A DNA stretch of 24,379 bases from a virus, in IMG/VR virus record IMGVR_UViG_3300009071_000069, positions 1-24,379 of that record; one strand, written 5' to 3'. Below the pieces are notes generated by a model. It made no database searches. It was given only the letters and a program-made list of their open reading frames with translations, and had not been told where the DNA came from. Shown piece after piece: positions 7,145 through 14,586 of this stretch; the stretch's first letter is position 1, and the number at the start of each line of letters is the position of its first letter. The translations under genes and the position numbers were made by a program.

Positions 7145-7575
7145 TGACCGTTTGTAAATTTAAGCCAATCAATTGCTGAACGAATGTTCCACTGTCGATT
7201 GGAAATTACCTTAATAATGCTATCTAAATAATCAACCACTGTTCTTCTGTACTGAATTCTATTATAAATTTTTTGTATATCTTCATCTGATTCCATGAAC
7301 TTATCAATATCGGTTTTTAGAATTGAAAGTTCAAAAGGTTCCCACTCAAATTCAGAGAGTTCTTCTTCTGATAATTTTCCGGTATAGTAAAGCCACCTAT
7401 ACTTTTTAGTGATCTTATACTCACTCTCTAATTTAGAGAGTATTAGTTTTTCGTCGGAAAGGAAATTTAAATATTTTGAATGTAATTGGGGGGTTCTGAG
7501 AGATTCTGTGTCAAGTTCTGTTTCATTAATATTAAGATCGACTTCTACCATCTGTCGATAATCACTTAGATTCAT
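7141..7575 (-). CDS. uvsY: Recombination mediator UvsY
   Basis: Loads UvsX recombinase onto gp32-covered single-stranded DNA. I use the ATG at 7575 (MNLSDYRQM, 144 aa; T4: 137 aa) because AGGAG lies 6-7 nt upstream in the end of the previous gene, whose TAG stop is one base away. An in-frame ATG at 7602 would add nine residues and overlap more. Family-like features are the N-terminal acidic helix, LHSKYLNFLSDEKLILSKLE (T4: MLYSKWLNKHSSIKKEMLRIE), KYRWLYYTGKLSEEEL (T4: LDYYSGRGD) and the C-terminal VVDYLDSIIKVISNRQWNIR followed by SAIDW. Position directly before uvsW agrees with the conserved order. No uvsX is in this window. Confidence 0.9.
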   Translation of the reverse strand: MNLSDYRQMVEVDLNINETELDTESLRTPQLHSKYLNFLSDEKLILSKLESEYKITKKYRWLYYTGKLSEEELSEFEWEPFELSILKTDIDKFMESDEDIQKIYNRIQYRRTVVDYLDSIIKVISNRQWNIRSAIDWLKFTNGQ

Positions 7576-7576
7576 G

Positions 7577-8140
7577 CTATACTCCTGATTGCACAATTTC
7601 AAAATTAGAATAATTAAATGTCACTGATCCCAATAAAGGGGATGCTGAAGGTTCGAGTGAAGTAAACTCTAGAGGACTTAACACTGTAGGAAAGGCATCC
7701 ACAAAAACAATTCTGACTTTTTCCTGATATGCACTGTTTTTAACTGAAATGGTAATGTCAGATGTATGAGACTCTCTGGGTAAATTGGTCGTATCTGTTA
7801 GGAACGCCATAGATTCCATCCACCTAAACAACTCCTGATAACCCAAAAATCTTTCATCAATACCAAATCCTACAATAAGAGGGGAAAATTCATAACCACT
7901 TCCCGGAAATGCAGGTGCTAAACCTAAAGTTGTTGGTTGAGTCAATTCACTAAAAGAAAACTGAGGAAGAGTAACACTCTGAACAAATCTTTGAAAGTTA
8001 GGAACTCTAGGTATTTCCAGTTGGAAATAATTCCTACCAAGATAATTGTTTTCTGTCTTACCATCATATGTTACACCATATGACTTATATTGAATGTCCG
8101 GCATTTCCGGAATTTCGCGGGTGATATCAGAATCAGACAT
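7577..8140 (-). CDS. Tail-tube-like protein in the gene 3 position
   Basis: A 187-aa protein right after gene 23. In related marine T4-like phages this place is usually annotated gp3 (tail completion/sheath stabiliser). The sequence reads like a tail-tube-fold (gp19/gp54-type) protein: NYFQLEIPRVPNFQRFVQSV followed by TLPQFSF near 35-65, AFPGSGYEFSPLIVGFGID near 75-95, then YQELFRWMESM. I cannot decide by eye between a gp3-like terminator and a tube initiator. GGAG precedes the ATG by 7 nt. The terminator and late-promoter-like box upstream make it the first gene of a new unit; uvsY follows after one base. The overlap of tail and recombination genes in one operon fits late expression. Confidence 0.65.
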   Translation of the reverse strand: MSDSDITREIPEMPDIQYKSYGVTYDGKTENNYLGRNYFQLEIPRVPNFQRFVQSVTLPQFSFSELTQPTTLGLAPAFPGSGYEFSPLIVGFGIDERFLGYQELFRWMESMAFLTDTTNLPRESHTSDITISVKNSAYQEKVRIVFVDAFPTVLSPLEFTSLEPSASPLLGSVTFNYSNFEIVQSGV

Positions 8141-8160
8141 GATTAACTCCAGTATACTAT

Positions 8161-8168
8161 TATGTATA
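8161..8168 (-). promoter_or_regulatory. Late-promoter-like box TATACATA for the gene at 8140
   Basis: Minus-strand TATACATA differs from the T4 late consensus TATAAATA at one base. It begins immediately after the terminator U-tract and 20 nt before the ATG at 8140; the expected transcription start leaves a short leader containing TGGAG. Position after a terminator makes a promoter here logical. One mismatch in AT-rich DNA is weak evidence alone. Confidence 0.55.
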
Positions 8169-8170
8169 AC

Positions 8171-8201
8171 AAAAAACGAGGGGGAGTAAAACTCCCCCTC
8201 G
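8171..8201 (-). terminator. Rho-independent terminator after gene 23
   Basis: On the minus strand CGAGGGGGAGT, TTT, ACTCCCCCTCG forms a perfect 11-bp GC-rich stem with a tiny loop (8201-8177), followed directly by TTTTTT (8176-8171). It lies 30 nt after the gene 23 stop and separates the head operon from the tail/recombination genes. Confidence 0.95.
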
Positions 8202-8230
8202 CTTCGTTCAGATCTTCTATTTTTGTGTTA

Positions 8231-9649
8231 TCAGTTGGAACCGTTACCGTGAAGGTTCTTGACAACGAAGAGTCTGTAGTACTGGTTACCACCGGCAGTA
8301 AGAATGTCGGTGTTAGTTGCGAACGGATTGCTTACGACTCCGTATCGAGTCTTGAATCCGATCTTCGGCTGGAAGGTGTTCTCACCAACCGCACGCACCA
8401 TCTGGAGTGGGACATACGGGCAGTAGAAGAGTCCGGCGTCATATGGGGATGTACCCTTGTAACCGACACAGACATGGTTTTGTCCAGTGGCGACATAAGG
8501 ATCAACATAGACGCGGATCTTACCGTTGAGAAGACCAGCGAAGGTGTTACCAGTATCATCAACATCTAGGCTCTGGTTGAGAGCGGGTGAGATGTTGAGG
8601 AATCCACCCATTGCGAGGGCTGAAGCAACATCGGCAGAGACGATGATGAAGTTACCCTTACCGCGACGAGTTTCCTTGGCGATCTGGTTGCATTCACGCT
8701 CAATTTGGAACATAAGTCCACGGAAGCGTTCTGCTGACCATCTACCATCGGAGTCAACTTGGAGGTCGTACATACCGGAGACTGCACCATCAGCAGCACC
8801 TGCTGCGGCAAGGTCAGTTTGGGTACAACCGATTTCAGCATTGAAGTAGACATTTCTGATGATCTCTCGGTTGATTTCAGACAGAATCTCAGTGCTAAGG
8901 ATGTTAGCAAGTTCTGTTTCGGCATCGAGTCCGTGAACAGCCTTGAGATCCTGAGCGAGTTCAGTACTGTACTCAGCCTTGAGGGCCCGAGTTCTTGCTT
9001 CAACAGAAACTCTTTCGATGGAGAATGCCATCTGGTTGAAAGAACCACCGGCACCGCCGAGTCCTTCAGCATTAGCAGCACTAATACCTTGGAAGTCAGT
9101 ACCGAAGACAGCAGCACGAGCAAACTCACCAGCGGTGAGAGTTACACCGGGGGTGTCGCTGACGAATGTAACACCACTACCGGCGTTTTCGGCTGCACCC
9201 GCAGTTGTACCACCCTTACCTGAGAACTTGGCGAATGCTTCTTGGAAGAGTGCTTCCTGCGACGATCCTTGTGAATCATACTTGCTCTTCATCGCAAAGA
9301 TGAGTCCTGTTGGTGCGCTCATTGGCTGAACACCACAGATGTCGTATGCCATAAGGTTAGGCATTGAACGACGGATCAGGCTGATAAGCACTGGGTCGTA
9401 ACCAGCAATGCTACCTGCTTGATTAGCAGCCTGGGTTACGCTAAATCCACCACCGAGTGAGTTGGTGGGGGCCTCAGCGAGGTACTGCTGCTTCATGGCA
9501 GTTTCTTGGTTCTCAAGAAGAACTGCGGTGACTTTTTTCTTGTATGAATCGCCGATTGTGTCGAACGAGTCGTGATCTAGTACTGGGTTCCACTTTTCTA
9601 CGAGTTGATCGTAGGGCTGTGTACCGTAATTTTCGAATTCAGATGACAT
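8231..9649 (-). CDS. 23: Major capsid protein gp23
   Basis: HK97-fold major head protein, 472 aa (T4: 521). Strong family matches: SLIRRSMPNLMAYDICGVQP followed by M near residue 85-110 (T4: VRRAIPNLIAFDICGVQPM), LKAEYSTELAQDLKAVHGLD in the centre and FIIVSADVASAL later. The expected gp21 cleavage site is visible as QQYLAE|APTNS after Glu59, so about 413 residues should remain in the virion. The gene is richer in G+C than its neighbours, which produces several long but meaningless open frames on the other frames. The ribosome site AAGGAG lies 8-9 nt before the ATG. A strong terminator follows 30 nt after the stop, closing the head operon. No gp24-like vertex paralogue is seen in this window. 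Confidence 0.98.
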   Translation of the reverse strand: MSSEFENYGTQPYDQLVEKWNPVLDHDSFDTIGDSYKKKVTAVLLENQETAMKQQYLAEAPTNSLGGGFSVTQAANQAGSIAGYDPVLISLIRRSMPNLMAYDICGVQPMSAPTGLIFAMKSKYDSQGSSQEALFQEAFAKFSGKGGTTAGAAENAGSGVTFVSDTPGVTLTAGEFARAAVFGTDFQGISAANAEGLGGAGGSFNQMAFSIERVSVEARTRALKAEYSTELAQDLKAVHGLDAETELANILSTEILSEINREIIRNVYFNAEIGCTQTDLAAAGAADGAVSGMYDLQVDSDGRWSAERFRGLMFQIERECNQIAKETRRGKGNFIIVSADVASALAMGGFLNISPALNQSLDVDDTGNTFAGLLNGKIRVYVDPYVATGQNHVCVGYKGTSPYDAGLFYCPYVPLQMVRAVGENTFQPKIGFKTRYGVVSNPFATNTDILTAGGNQYYRLFVVKNLHGNGSN

Positions 9650-9693
9650 TTTGGATCTCCTTTGATCTCTGGCGTTAGCCTTATTTTAGTTTT

Positions 9694-10635
9694 TCAAGAT
9701 TCGTAAAGTTCTCTGCTTTTTGCTTGTCTATTTAACGCTTCGACATATTGACCGATTGGACTGTCTGTGTTTTCGTTTAAAACTTTAGCGTTAGAAGCAA
9801 CTTCTTCTGTTTCTGTTGATGCTACTGTTGGTGTTGAATTTCCGAAGTAACTTTCCTTCAGGATGTTGAGTTTATTTGTGAATGACTCTTCATCCTCGAA
9901 ATCAAGGTCTTCGACCATTTTGCCAAACTTATCGATTTGAACATCGCTAAGATCGTTGGCAACATCACCGAAGAGTTCAGACTTTCGGTAATTCTCGACA
10001 AGACTGTTTAACTCAATGTTAGCATTAATTGCTTCGTTGAGTGTGTCTGTCATTTCTTCGTTTTCTTTAATCATTTCTTCGAGGACATCAACCTTTTCGT
10101 CGGGAATGTCGATGAAGTTTGATTCGAATAGAGTCTTGAGTCCACCGATGAATGATTCGGCTACTTCAGTGCGAAGACCCTTATCAACGGCAACTTCATT
10201 CTCTTTAACCCACTCTTCGACGACATAGTTGAGATAGTCGTCGATTCGTTCGGTTAGTTCTTCCTTGAAGGTTTCAAGTTCAGTTTCGAAGGACTCTTCA
10301 ACTGCTGAACGGAGTTCTTCTTCAATAAGAGAAACTCTTTCACCTACAGCGGCTTCAAAGATAACTTCGGCTTTGTCCTTGAATTCTTCAGAGAGATCTT
10401 CACCACTGAAGAGTGACTCAATATGTTCCTTGAAAGGAACTGGAGCAACTACTTGTTCTGGTGTTTGAATTTCTGCTGAAGCGTCAGAAGGTTTAGGTGC
10501 AATAGACCCTCGGTTCTGATCTGCGGTTCCGTCACCTGCAACGGCTGTTGCAATCTTGGCGCCTTTTCCGCTTGTATCTTGGTAAAGAGCATCGCTCTCT
10601 ACGCTTGATGTGTTTAATGTGTTATTCGATTCCAT
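9694..10635 (-). CDS. 22: Prohead scaffold protein gp22
   Basis: Main internal scaffold of the prohead, removed by gp21 during maturation. The protein has 313 aa (T4: 269) and is strongly acidic and almost entirely predicted helical, with a scaffold-like segment HIESLFSGEDLSEEFKDKAE followed by VIFEAAVGERV near residues 90-120 and later heptad-like helices. The N-terminal ~80 residues are low-complexity (Ser, Ala, Thr). A late promoter TATAAATA and a GGAGGT ribosome site within a 14-bp palindrome lie immediately upstream. Identification rests on composition, position between 21 and 23 and the conserved segment. Confidence 0.92.
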   Translation of the reverse strand: MESNNTLNTSSVESDALYQDTSGKGAKIATAVAGDGTADQNRGSIAPKPSDASAEIQTPEQVVAPVPFKEHIESLFSGEDLSEEFKDKAEVIFEAAVGERVSLIEEELRSAVEESFETELETFKEELTERIDDYLNYVVEEWVKENEVAVDKGLRTEVAESFIGGLKTLFESNFIDIPDEKVDVLEEMIKENEEMTDTLNEAINANIELNSLVENYRKSELFGDVANDLSDVQIDKFGKMVEDLDFEDEESFTNKLNILKESYFGNSTPTVASTETEEVASNAKVLNENTDSPIGQYVEALNRQAKSRELYES

Positions 10636-10642
10636 TTTCTTT

Positions 10643-10656
10643 AACCTCCGGAGGTT
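10643..10656. repeat. 14-bp perfect palindrome overlapping the gene 22 ribosome site
   Basis: AACCTCCGGAGGTT is its own reverse complement. On the minus strand it includes the ribosome-binding sequence GGAGGT (10649-10644), 8 nt before the gene 22 ATG, and it lies exactly where the late transcript should begin. As RNA it could form a 5-bp stem with a CCGG loop. Confidence 0.8.
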
Positions 10657-10663
10657 TCTAGGA

Positions 10664-10671
10664 TATTTATA
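10664..10671 (-). promoter_or_regulatory. Late promoter TATAAATA for gene 22 (and 23)
   Basis: A perfect match to the T4 late -10 consensus on the minus strand, in the 69-bp gap before gene 22 and 28 nt upstream of its ATG. The predicted start is near 10657. The 8-mer occurs by chance a few times in AT-rich DNA of this length, so the intergenic position is the real support. Confidence 0.75.
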
Positions 10672-10704
10672 TTTCTTGTAATTTCTAAATCTAAACCGTC
10701 TACG

Positions 10705-11355
10705 CTACCCATTCAGACCACTAATAAACTTATTAAAGATATTGATGGTCTTTTCTTCTAATTCTTTTTTGGATGCTCTTTGAATCTCTTTTTGGTATTC
10801 CGCAATTTTCTTTTCTTTAAGTAGTCCATTGTCCCATACCCACTCTGCACCTTCCATAATACCATTAACAAAGGCACTTGGAGCGGAAGGATCTGCTACA
10901 ATGTCAACTGCGGATAACATAAAGTCTTGTTGGACTTCATTAATTCCACCTCTGTCTTTGAGCGATCCCATACCTCTAGAGGAAACTCCTAATTGAGCGC
11001 CCTCATCGATTAAACTCTTTACGATTTTACCCATAGGAGTTTCCATTACTTTTGCTTTTCCGTAACAATCATTACCTCTGAAATTTAATTCAGTGATCAT
11101 ATGAGAAACTCTATCTAAGTTAACAGTTGGACCTTGTGGGTGGTTTAATTCACCCAAAGCCCTTTTCTTTTCAACTAAGTCACAGTGATATCTTTTGACT
11201 TCTTTTTCTAGAATTGAATATGGGTAAATTCTACCGTTTCTATTTTTTTGTTCTGCTTGCATAAAAATACCTTCGATGTAGTAATTCTTTTTACCATCTT
11301 CGGTTTTTTCTGTTACCAAGCGAACATCTTCGTTCATTTCAGTAATGAGTTTCAT
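10705..11355 (-). CDS. 21: Prohead core protease gp21
   Basis: Serine protease that matures the prohead by cleaving the scaffold and the N-terminus of gp23, 216 aa (T4: 212). The herpesvirus-assemblin-like catalytic features are visible: His72 in GELNHPQGP, the nucleophile Ser in LGVSSRGMGS (Ser125/126), and DIVADPSAPSAFV downstream. The N-terminal GIFMQAEQKNRNGRIYP is also typical of the family. The C-terminal ~40 residues are a charged helix. The start overlaps the previous stop (ATGA), with AAGGAAG upstream. Its substrates, gp22, gp23 and the presumed core proteins, are encoded on both sides. Confidence 0.95.
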   Translation of the reverse strand: MKLITEMNEDVRLVTEKTEDGKKNYYIEGIFMQAEQKNRNGRIYPYSILEKEVKRYHCDLVEKKRALGELNHPQGPTVNLDRVSHMITELNFRGNDCYGKAKVMETPMGKIVKSLIDEGAQLGVSSRGMGSLKDRGGINEVQQDFMLSAVDIVADPSAPSAFVNGIMEGAEWVWDNGLLKEKKIAEYQKEIQRASKKELEEKTINIFNKFISGLNG

Positions 11356-11717
11356 TTGTTGTGCTTCCTTGTTTTTCTAAGGGCTTCTTTTTTACTCATT
11401 CCGCTTCTCTTCATTCTAGTCATCATGATGTCTGCAAAATCACCGTCTCCATCACCATCTTTGTCGTCACCTTCTTCACTTCCTTCTTCTGTATCATCTT
11501 CCTCTTCTGTATCATCTTCCTCTTCTTCATGCTTTTTATCTTTTTTCTTTTCTAGCATGTAGGAGAAGTCATTCTCGTAAACGGAATCAATTAATCCCTT
11601 TTTCATTTCGTCCATTTGATCATTTACTTTATCAGAAAGTGCTTGATCTACGGTATCAATAACTGCTTTTGCGTTATCATCAAATATATTTTTTAGTATT
11701 TCTGATGCGTAATTCAT
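11352..11717 (-). CDS. Acidic prohead core protein (gp67/gp68-like position)
   Basis: A 121-aa protein with three parts: a helical N-terminus (MNYASEILKNIFDD), an acidic centre (EEEEDDTEEEDDTEEGSEEG, then DKDGDGDGDF) at about residues 64-95, and a basic C-terminus (RMKRSGMSKKEALRKTRKHN). Highly acidic small proteins here in T4-like phages are prohead core components, which fits. The acidic part contains two perfect copies of an 18-bp unit. Both ends overlap neighbours by ATGA, and AAGGAG lies 10-11 nt before the ATG. Confidence that it is a gene is high; the exact family is uncertain. Confidence 0.68.
   Translation of the reverse strand: MNYASEILKNIFDDNAKAVIDTVDQALSDKVNDQMDEMKKGLIDSVYENDFSYMLEKKKDKKHEEEEDDTEEEDDTEEGSEEGDDKDGDGDGDFADIMMTRMKRSGMSKKEALRKTRKHNK
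11487..11522. repeat. Two perfect tandem copies of an 18-bp unit
   Basis: TTCTGTATCATCTTCCTC occurs twice head to tail (11487-11504 and 11505-11522), in frame with the acidic core protein, encoding the repeated EEDDTE block. Probably a slippage or duplication product that lengthens the acidic region by whole codons. Confidence 0.9.
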
Positions 11718-12397
11718 TGGGATTCTTCTCCTTCGTCGAGTTTCTGAATTGCTTTATTGACAAAGTTTATCATTCTTTCGAATGATTCTTCGTTAAGAGT
11801 AATTTCATCTCGGAAGGAAATTTGATTATCTCTTGCAAGTGAATCATGAACCTTTGCAATATTTTCAGCCATTTCGCTTTCGATTGTGACTTCTGTTCCG
11901 TCATCAAGAACCATTTCAACCGAACCGTTTTCGATTGCTTCTTGTAGATCATTTCCGAGTTCAAAGAATGGAATGTAGATATCTACGCTTTCTACTAAAG
12001 TATCATATACAACTGAGACCATATCTTCGTGATCAACAGATTCAAGATAGAGTCTATTTCCAATTTGCTTGACGCAAGATTCGCACATCCCCTTATCCAT
12101 GAGATTCTTCTTTGCTTTCTTTGCTTCATCAACGGAATTGAATCTGTAATCGTTAACTTCGCTTTTTATTCTTTCCCATCTATTAGAAAGAACTTCATTG
12201 CTTTCGTCTACAGTTTCTTCGACTTCTTCTGGTTTATTCCAGACACCCTCTGGTTGTAATACATTTTTTCGGATTCCGTCGTGCATAACAGAGACTTTTT
12301 CATTAACTCTGTCAACGAATTCCTTAACAAAACTATCGAGGAAGCCTTCTTTGTCTTCTTCGATTGCTGAGTTTATCATGGGTGAAAGGTTTTTCAT
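11714..12397 (-). CDS. Putative prohead core protein (between gp20 and gp21)
   Basis: I do not recognise this 227-aa protein by sequence. It occupies the place of the small prohead-core genes 67/68 in T4 and is predicted to be acidic and mostly helical, with Glu/Asp-rich stretches (EEVEETVDESNEV) and a C-terminal helix (FERMINFVNKAIQKLDEG). Residues near 100-125 contain one CxxC (KGMCESCVKQIGNRLYLES) inside what may be a small folded domain. GGAG lies 6 nt before the ATG, overlapping the end of gene 20. The stop overlaps the next ATG (ATGA). A role as internal scaffold cleaved by gp21 is inferred only from position and composition. Confidence 0.62.
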   Translation of the reverse strand: MKNLSPMINSAIEEDKEGFLDSFVKEFVDRVNEKVSVMHDGIRKNVLQPEGVWNKPEEVEETVDESNEVLSNRWERIKSEVNDYRFNSVDEAKKAKKNLMDKGMCESCVKQIGNRLYLESVDHEDMVSVVYDTLVESVDIYIPFFELGNDLQEAIENGSVEMVLDDGTEVTIESEMAENIAKVHDSLARDNQISFRDEITLNEESFERMINFVNKAIQKLDEGEESQ

Positions 12398-12400
12398 TTC

Positions 12401-13966
12401 TTACTCCGTTGGTTGAGGTGGTTCTTGATCCACCATTTGCGGTTCTGCTGGTTGTTGATCTAACTCGTTCTGAAGATCTTCTATCTCTTCATCAGTCATT
12501 TTTAGAATATTCTTTCTGACATAATCCTCAGAAAAGAATTGTCCAACAAATGGCTGTACATTATTTAGCATATTCAGCCTTTCGGACAATATTTCATTTT
12601 CCTTAAGTTCGTCGAAGTAAGTATCTCTATTGAATACCACTCTTATATCATCATTAATAATTTGCCAATCTTGGGGGGTAACGATACCCTTGAGTATCAA
12701 CTGAGTTCTTAGAAGACTCATGAACATCTTTTGAAATCTAACCTGAAGTCTTTGAATAAATTTCTGAAATTTGACTTCATCTCGTGTAATTTCTGAAGAC
12801 TTACCCATGTTAAAACCGTTATCAGTCTCTAATCTACTGACAGGAACATTCAAAGATCTATAGAGTTTCTTTTGAAGATACTCGACATCATCCATTTGTC
12901 CTAAGTTTTGTCCACCGGGGAGTGTTTGAATTTCAGTTCCTCTACCACCTTCTCGTCTTGGTAGCCAATAATCTTCCAACATTGACAAATGATCTCTGTC
13001 ATCTTTAACAGTTCCGGTTGCTTTGTCGTAAATAACTTTTGTTCTATATCGATTCATCAACTCTCGTAGATATTGTTCCGCTTTTTGTTTCGGAAGATTA
13101 CCAACATCAATATAAAAGATTCTTCGTTCGGGGGCCCTAGATATTCGATAAATTACTACAGCATCTTCTATTTGACGAAGCATATTAAGTGGTCTAATTG
13201 CTTTGTGAAGATAACCAATTGCTTGTTTTGTGTTACCATCAATCATACCAGAATGAACATAGCAGATAGAATCGGTTGTTATTCTTATACCAGCCCTGTT
13301 GGTTTGGTAAAGTGTATTTTGATCTGTGTTGGTGTAGATAAAATATTCATCTACCTTTTCTATAATATCCAGTTTTGATGTGGGATTTGCTGAAAGAGCC
13401 CCTTCTTTGGGTTTCTTTTTAACATTTCTAATTCGTTTAATCTTTGTTGGATCAATAGGTCGAAGTTCGACAATACCTTTTTCTGGATGTTTGTCATCAA
13501 TAATTATATGGTAGTAAAGTTTACTATCGATATACCATCTTCTATAAATATCATGCGCTCTAAAATTAAAATCTAAAAGTTTTACAAGATTACTAAATTC
13601 TTTATGTATTTTATTTTTAATTATCTCGGAAACTTTAAGTTCGTCTAGATTTAATTTTACTGGGTGAAAATCAGATCCTGGCACAACAGATTCATTTATA
13701 ATATCTTCGATTGCTTGATCGACCTCTGGATAGAGAGACATTCCTCTATATTGCTGTATCAGTGCGTTTTCGTTTTTAACTTGTCCGGCAAAGTCTACGG
13801 AAGTTCCGAAAACACCGCCCGCTTCAAATGTATAAGTTCCATCATATGTTTCGGGTGCAACGAAAGACTCGGGATCATTCTGGATACCCAGGTCTAGTGG
13901 GTCCAGAATGGTTTTCCCGATGTCTTTCTTACGCCCGATTGTAAAACCAAAAATATCAATTGCCAT
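12401..13966 (-). CDS. 20: Portal vertex protein gp20
   Basis: Dodecameric portal at the unique head vertex, the DNA entry channel and docking site for gp17 and the neck. The 521-aa length matches T4 (524). Family signatures are YRGMSLYPEVDQAIEDIINE near residue 75, SRAPERRIFYIDVGNLP in the centre, and GQNLGQMDDVEYLQKKLYRS followed by LNVPVSRL near 345-380. The C-terminus is Pro/Gln-rich (QQPAEPQMVDQEPPQP). GGAG lies 8 nt before the ATG. The 40-nt upstream spacer contains no good TATAAATA box. It ends 3 nt before the next gene. Confidence 0.97.
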   Translation of the reverse strand: MAIDIFGFTIGRKKDIGKTILDPLDLGIQNDPESFVAPETYDGTYTFEAGGVFGTSVDFAGQVKNENALIQQYRGMSLYPEVDQAIEDIINESVVPGSDFHPVKLNLDELKVSEIIKNKIHKEFSNLVKLLDFNFRAHDIYRRWYIDSKLYYHIIIDDKHPEKGIVELRPIDPTKIKRIRNVKKKPKEGALSANPTSKLDIIEKVDEYFIYTNTDQNTLYQTNRAGIRITTDSICYVHSGMIDGNTKQAIGYLHKAIRPLNMLRQIEDAVVIYRISRAPERRIFYIDVGNLPKQKAEQYLRELMNRYRTKVIYDKATGTVKDDRDHLSMLEDYWLPRREGGRGTEIQTLPGGQNLGQMDDVEYLQKKLYRSLNVPVSRLETDNGFNMGKSSEITRDEVKFQKFIQRLQVRFQKMFMSLLRTQLILKGIVTPQDWQIINDDIRVVFNRDTYFDELKENEILSERLNMLNNVQPFVGQFFSEDYVRKNILKMTDEEIEDLQNELDQQPAEPQMVDQEPPQPTE

Positions 13967-14006
13967 TCACATTACTCCTAAAGTATTTCATAAAAAAAGT
14001 TTTAAA

Positions 14007-14567
14007 TCAACTAAATGTTTGAGCAGCGATCGAGTCCGCACCGACAATTCCCGGAGTGTACTTGATGTAATCATATCTGATGGTTGCATTAAATGTTAAC
14101 AGAGCGTTTTTCTCGGCTGCGTTCAATTGAACCGGACCGATACCTGTTAACCAGCAACCAACAAGTTCAAATTCTTTAATAGGAAATGGATTTGGACCAG
14201 ATTGATCTAGGTGTTGAATTGTCCAGTTTCCTCGATTACCTGTGTCGAAACCACTAGTTGCATCATTTGTTTCATGATTGTTAATTTTATTTTGCCAATC
14301 TTGAAGAGCATCATATATTTCTGAATTCCTATCATCAAGAATTGTTATATTCCATGGCATGTAATCTCTATCACCGGGAACATAAACGGTTCTACCCCTA
14401 TAGTTTACAGGAATTTCTCCTATTGCAATCTCTGGCAGATTGAAAGCATATGCATGAAAAACATCAAGTGCAGTACCATCAGGTAATTTTGCTATAATAT
14501 CAAATCGATTGGGTCTTGTTCCCCCAAAGAAATTGGTTTTAAATGTGTTAATGCTATTATTAGCCAT
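14007..14567 (-). CDS. 19: Tail tube protein gp19
   Basis: Subunit of the inner tail tube, 186 aa (T4: 163). Recognisable features are FKTNFFGGTRPNRFDIIAKL at the N-terminus, AFNLPEIAIGEIPVNYRGR, VYVPGDRDYMPWNITILDD and the central ALQDWQNKINNHET, a pattern typical of the gp19 family. It has a strong ribosome site (AGGAGGT, 8 nt before the ATG) and lies 19 nt after gene 18, so sheath and tube are probably co-transcribed from the promoter upstream of gene 18. The stop is followed by a 40-nt spacer before gene 20. Confidence 0.93.
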   Translation of the reverse strand: MANNSINTFKTNFFGGTRPNRFDIIAKLPDGTALDVFHAYAFNLPEIAIGEIPVNYRGRTVYVPGDRDYMPWNITILDDRNSEIYDALQDWQNKINNHETNDATSGFDTGNRGNWTIQHLDQSGPNPFPIKEFELVGCWLTGIGPVQLNAAEKNALLTFNATIRYDYIKYTPGIVGADSIAAQTFS

Positions 14568-14586
14568 TAGTAGTTACCTCCTGAGA

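Noticed and set aside
8162-9329. Long plus-strand open frames opposite gene 23 (8162-8569, 8759-9223, 8979-9329) and a minus-strand one at 8566-9129
   Set aside because: They are by-products of the G+C-rich, codon-biased gene 23: they lack ribosome sites and promoters, and the Ser/Thr/Arg-rich translations resemble no family.
13967-14006. Late promoter in the gap before gene 20 (TATGAAATA)
   Set aside because: It needs an inserted base to fit the consensus; too weak to annotate.
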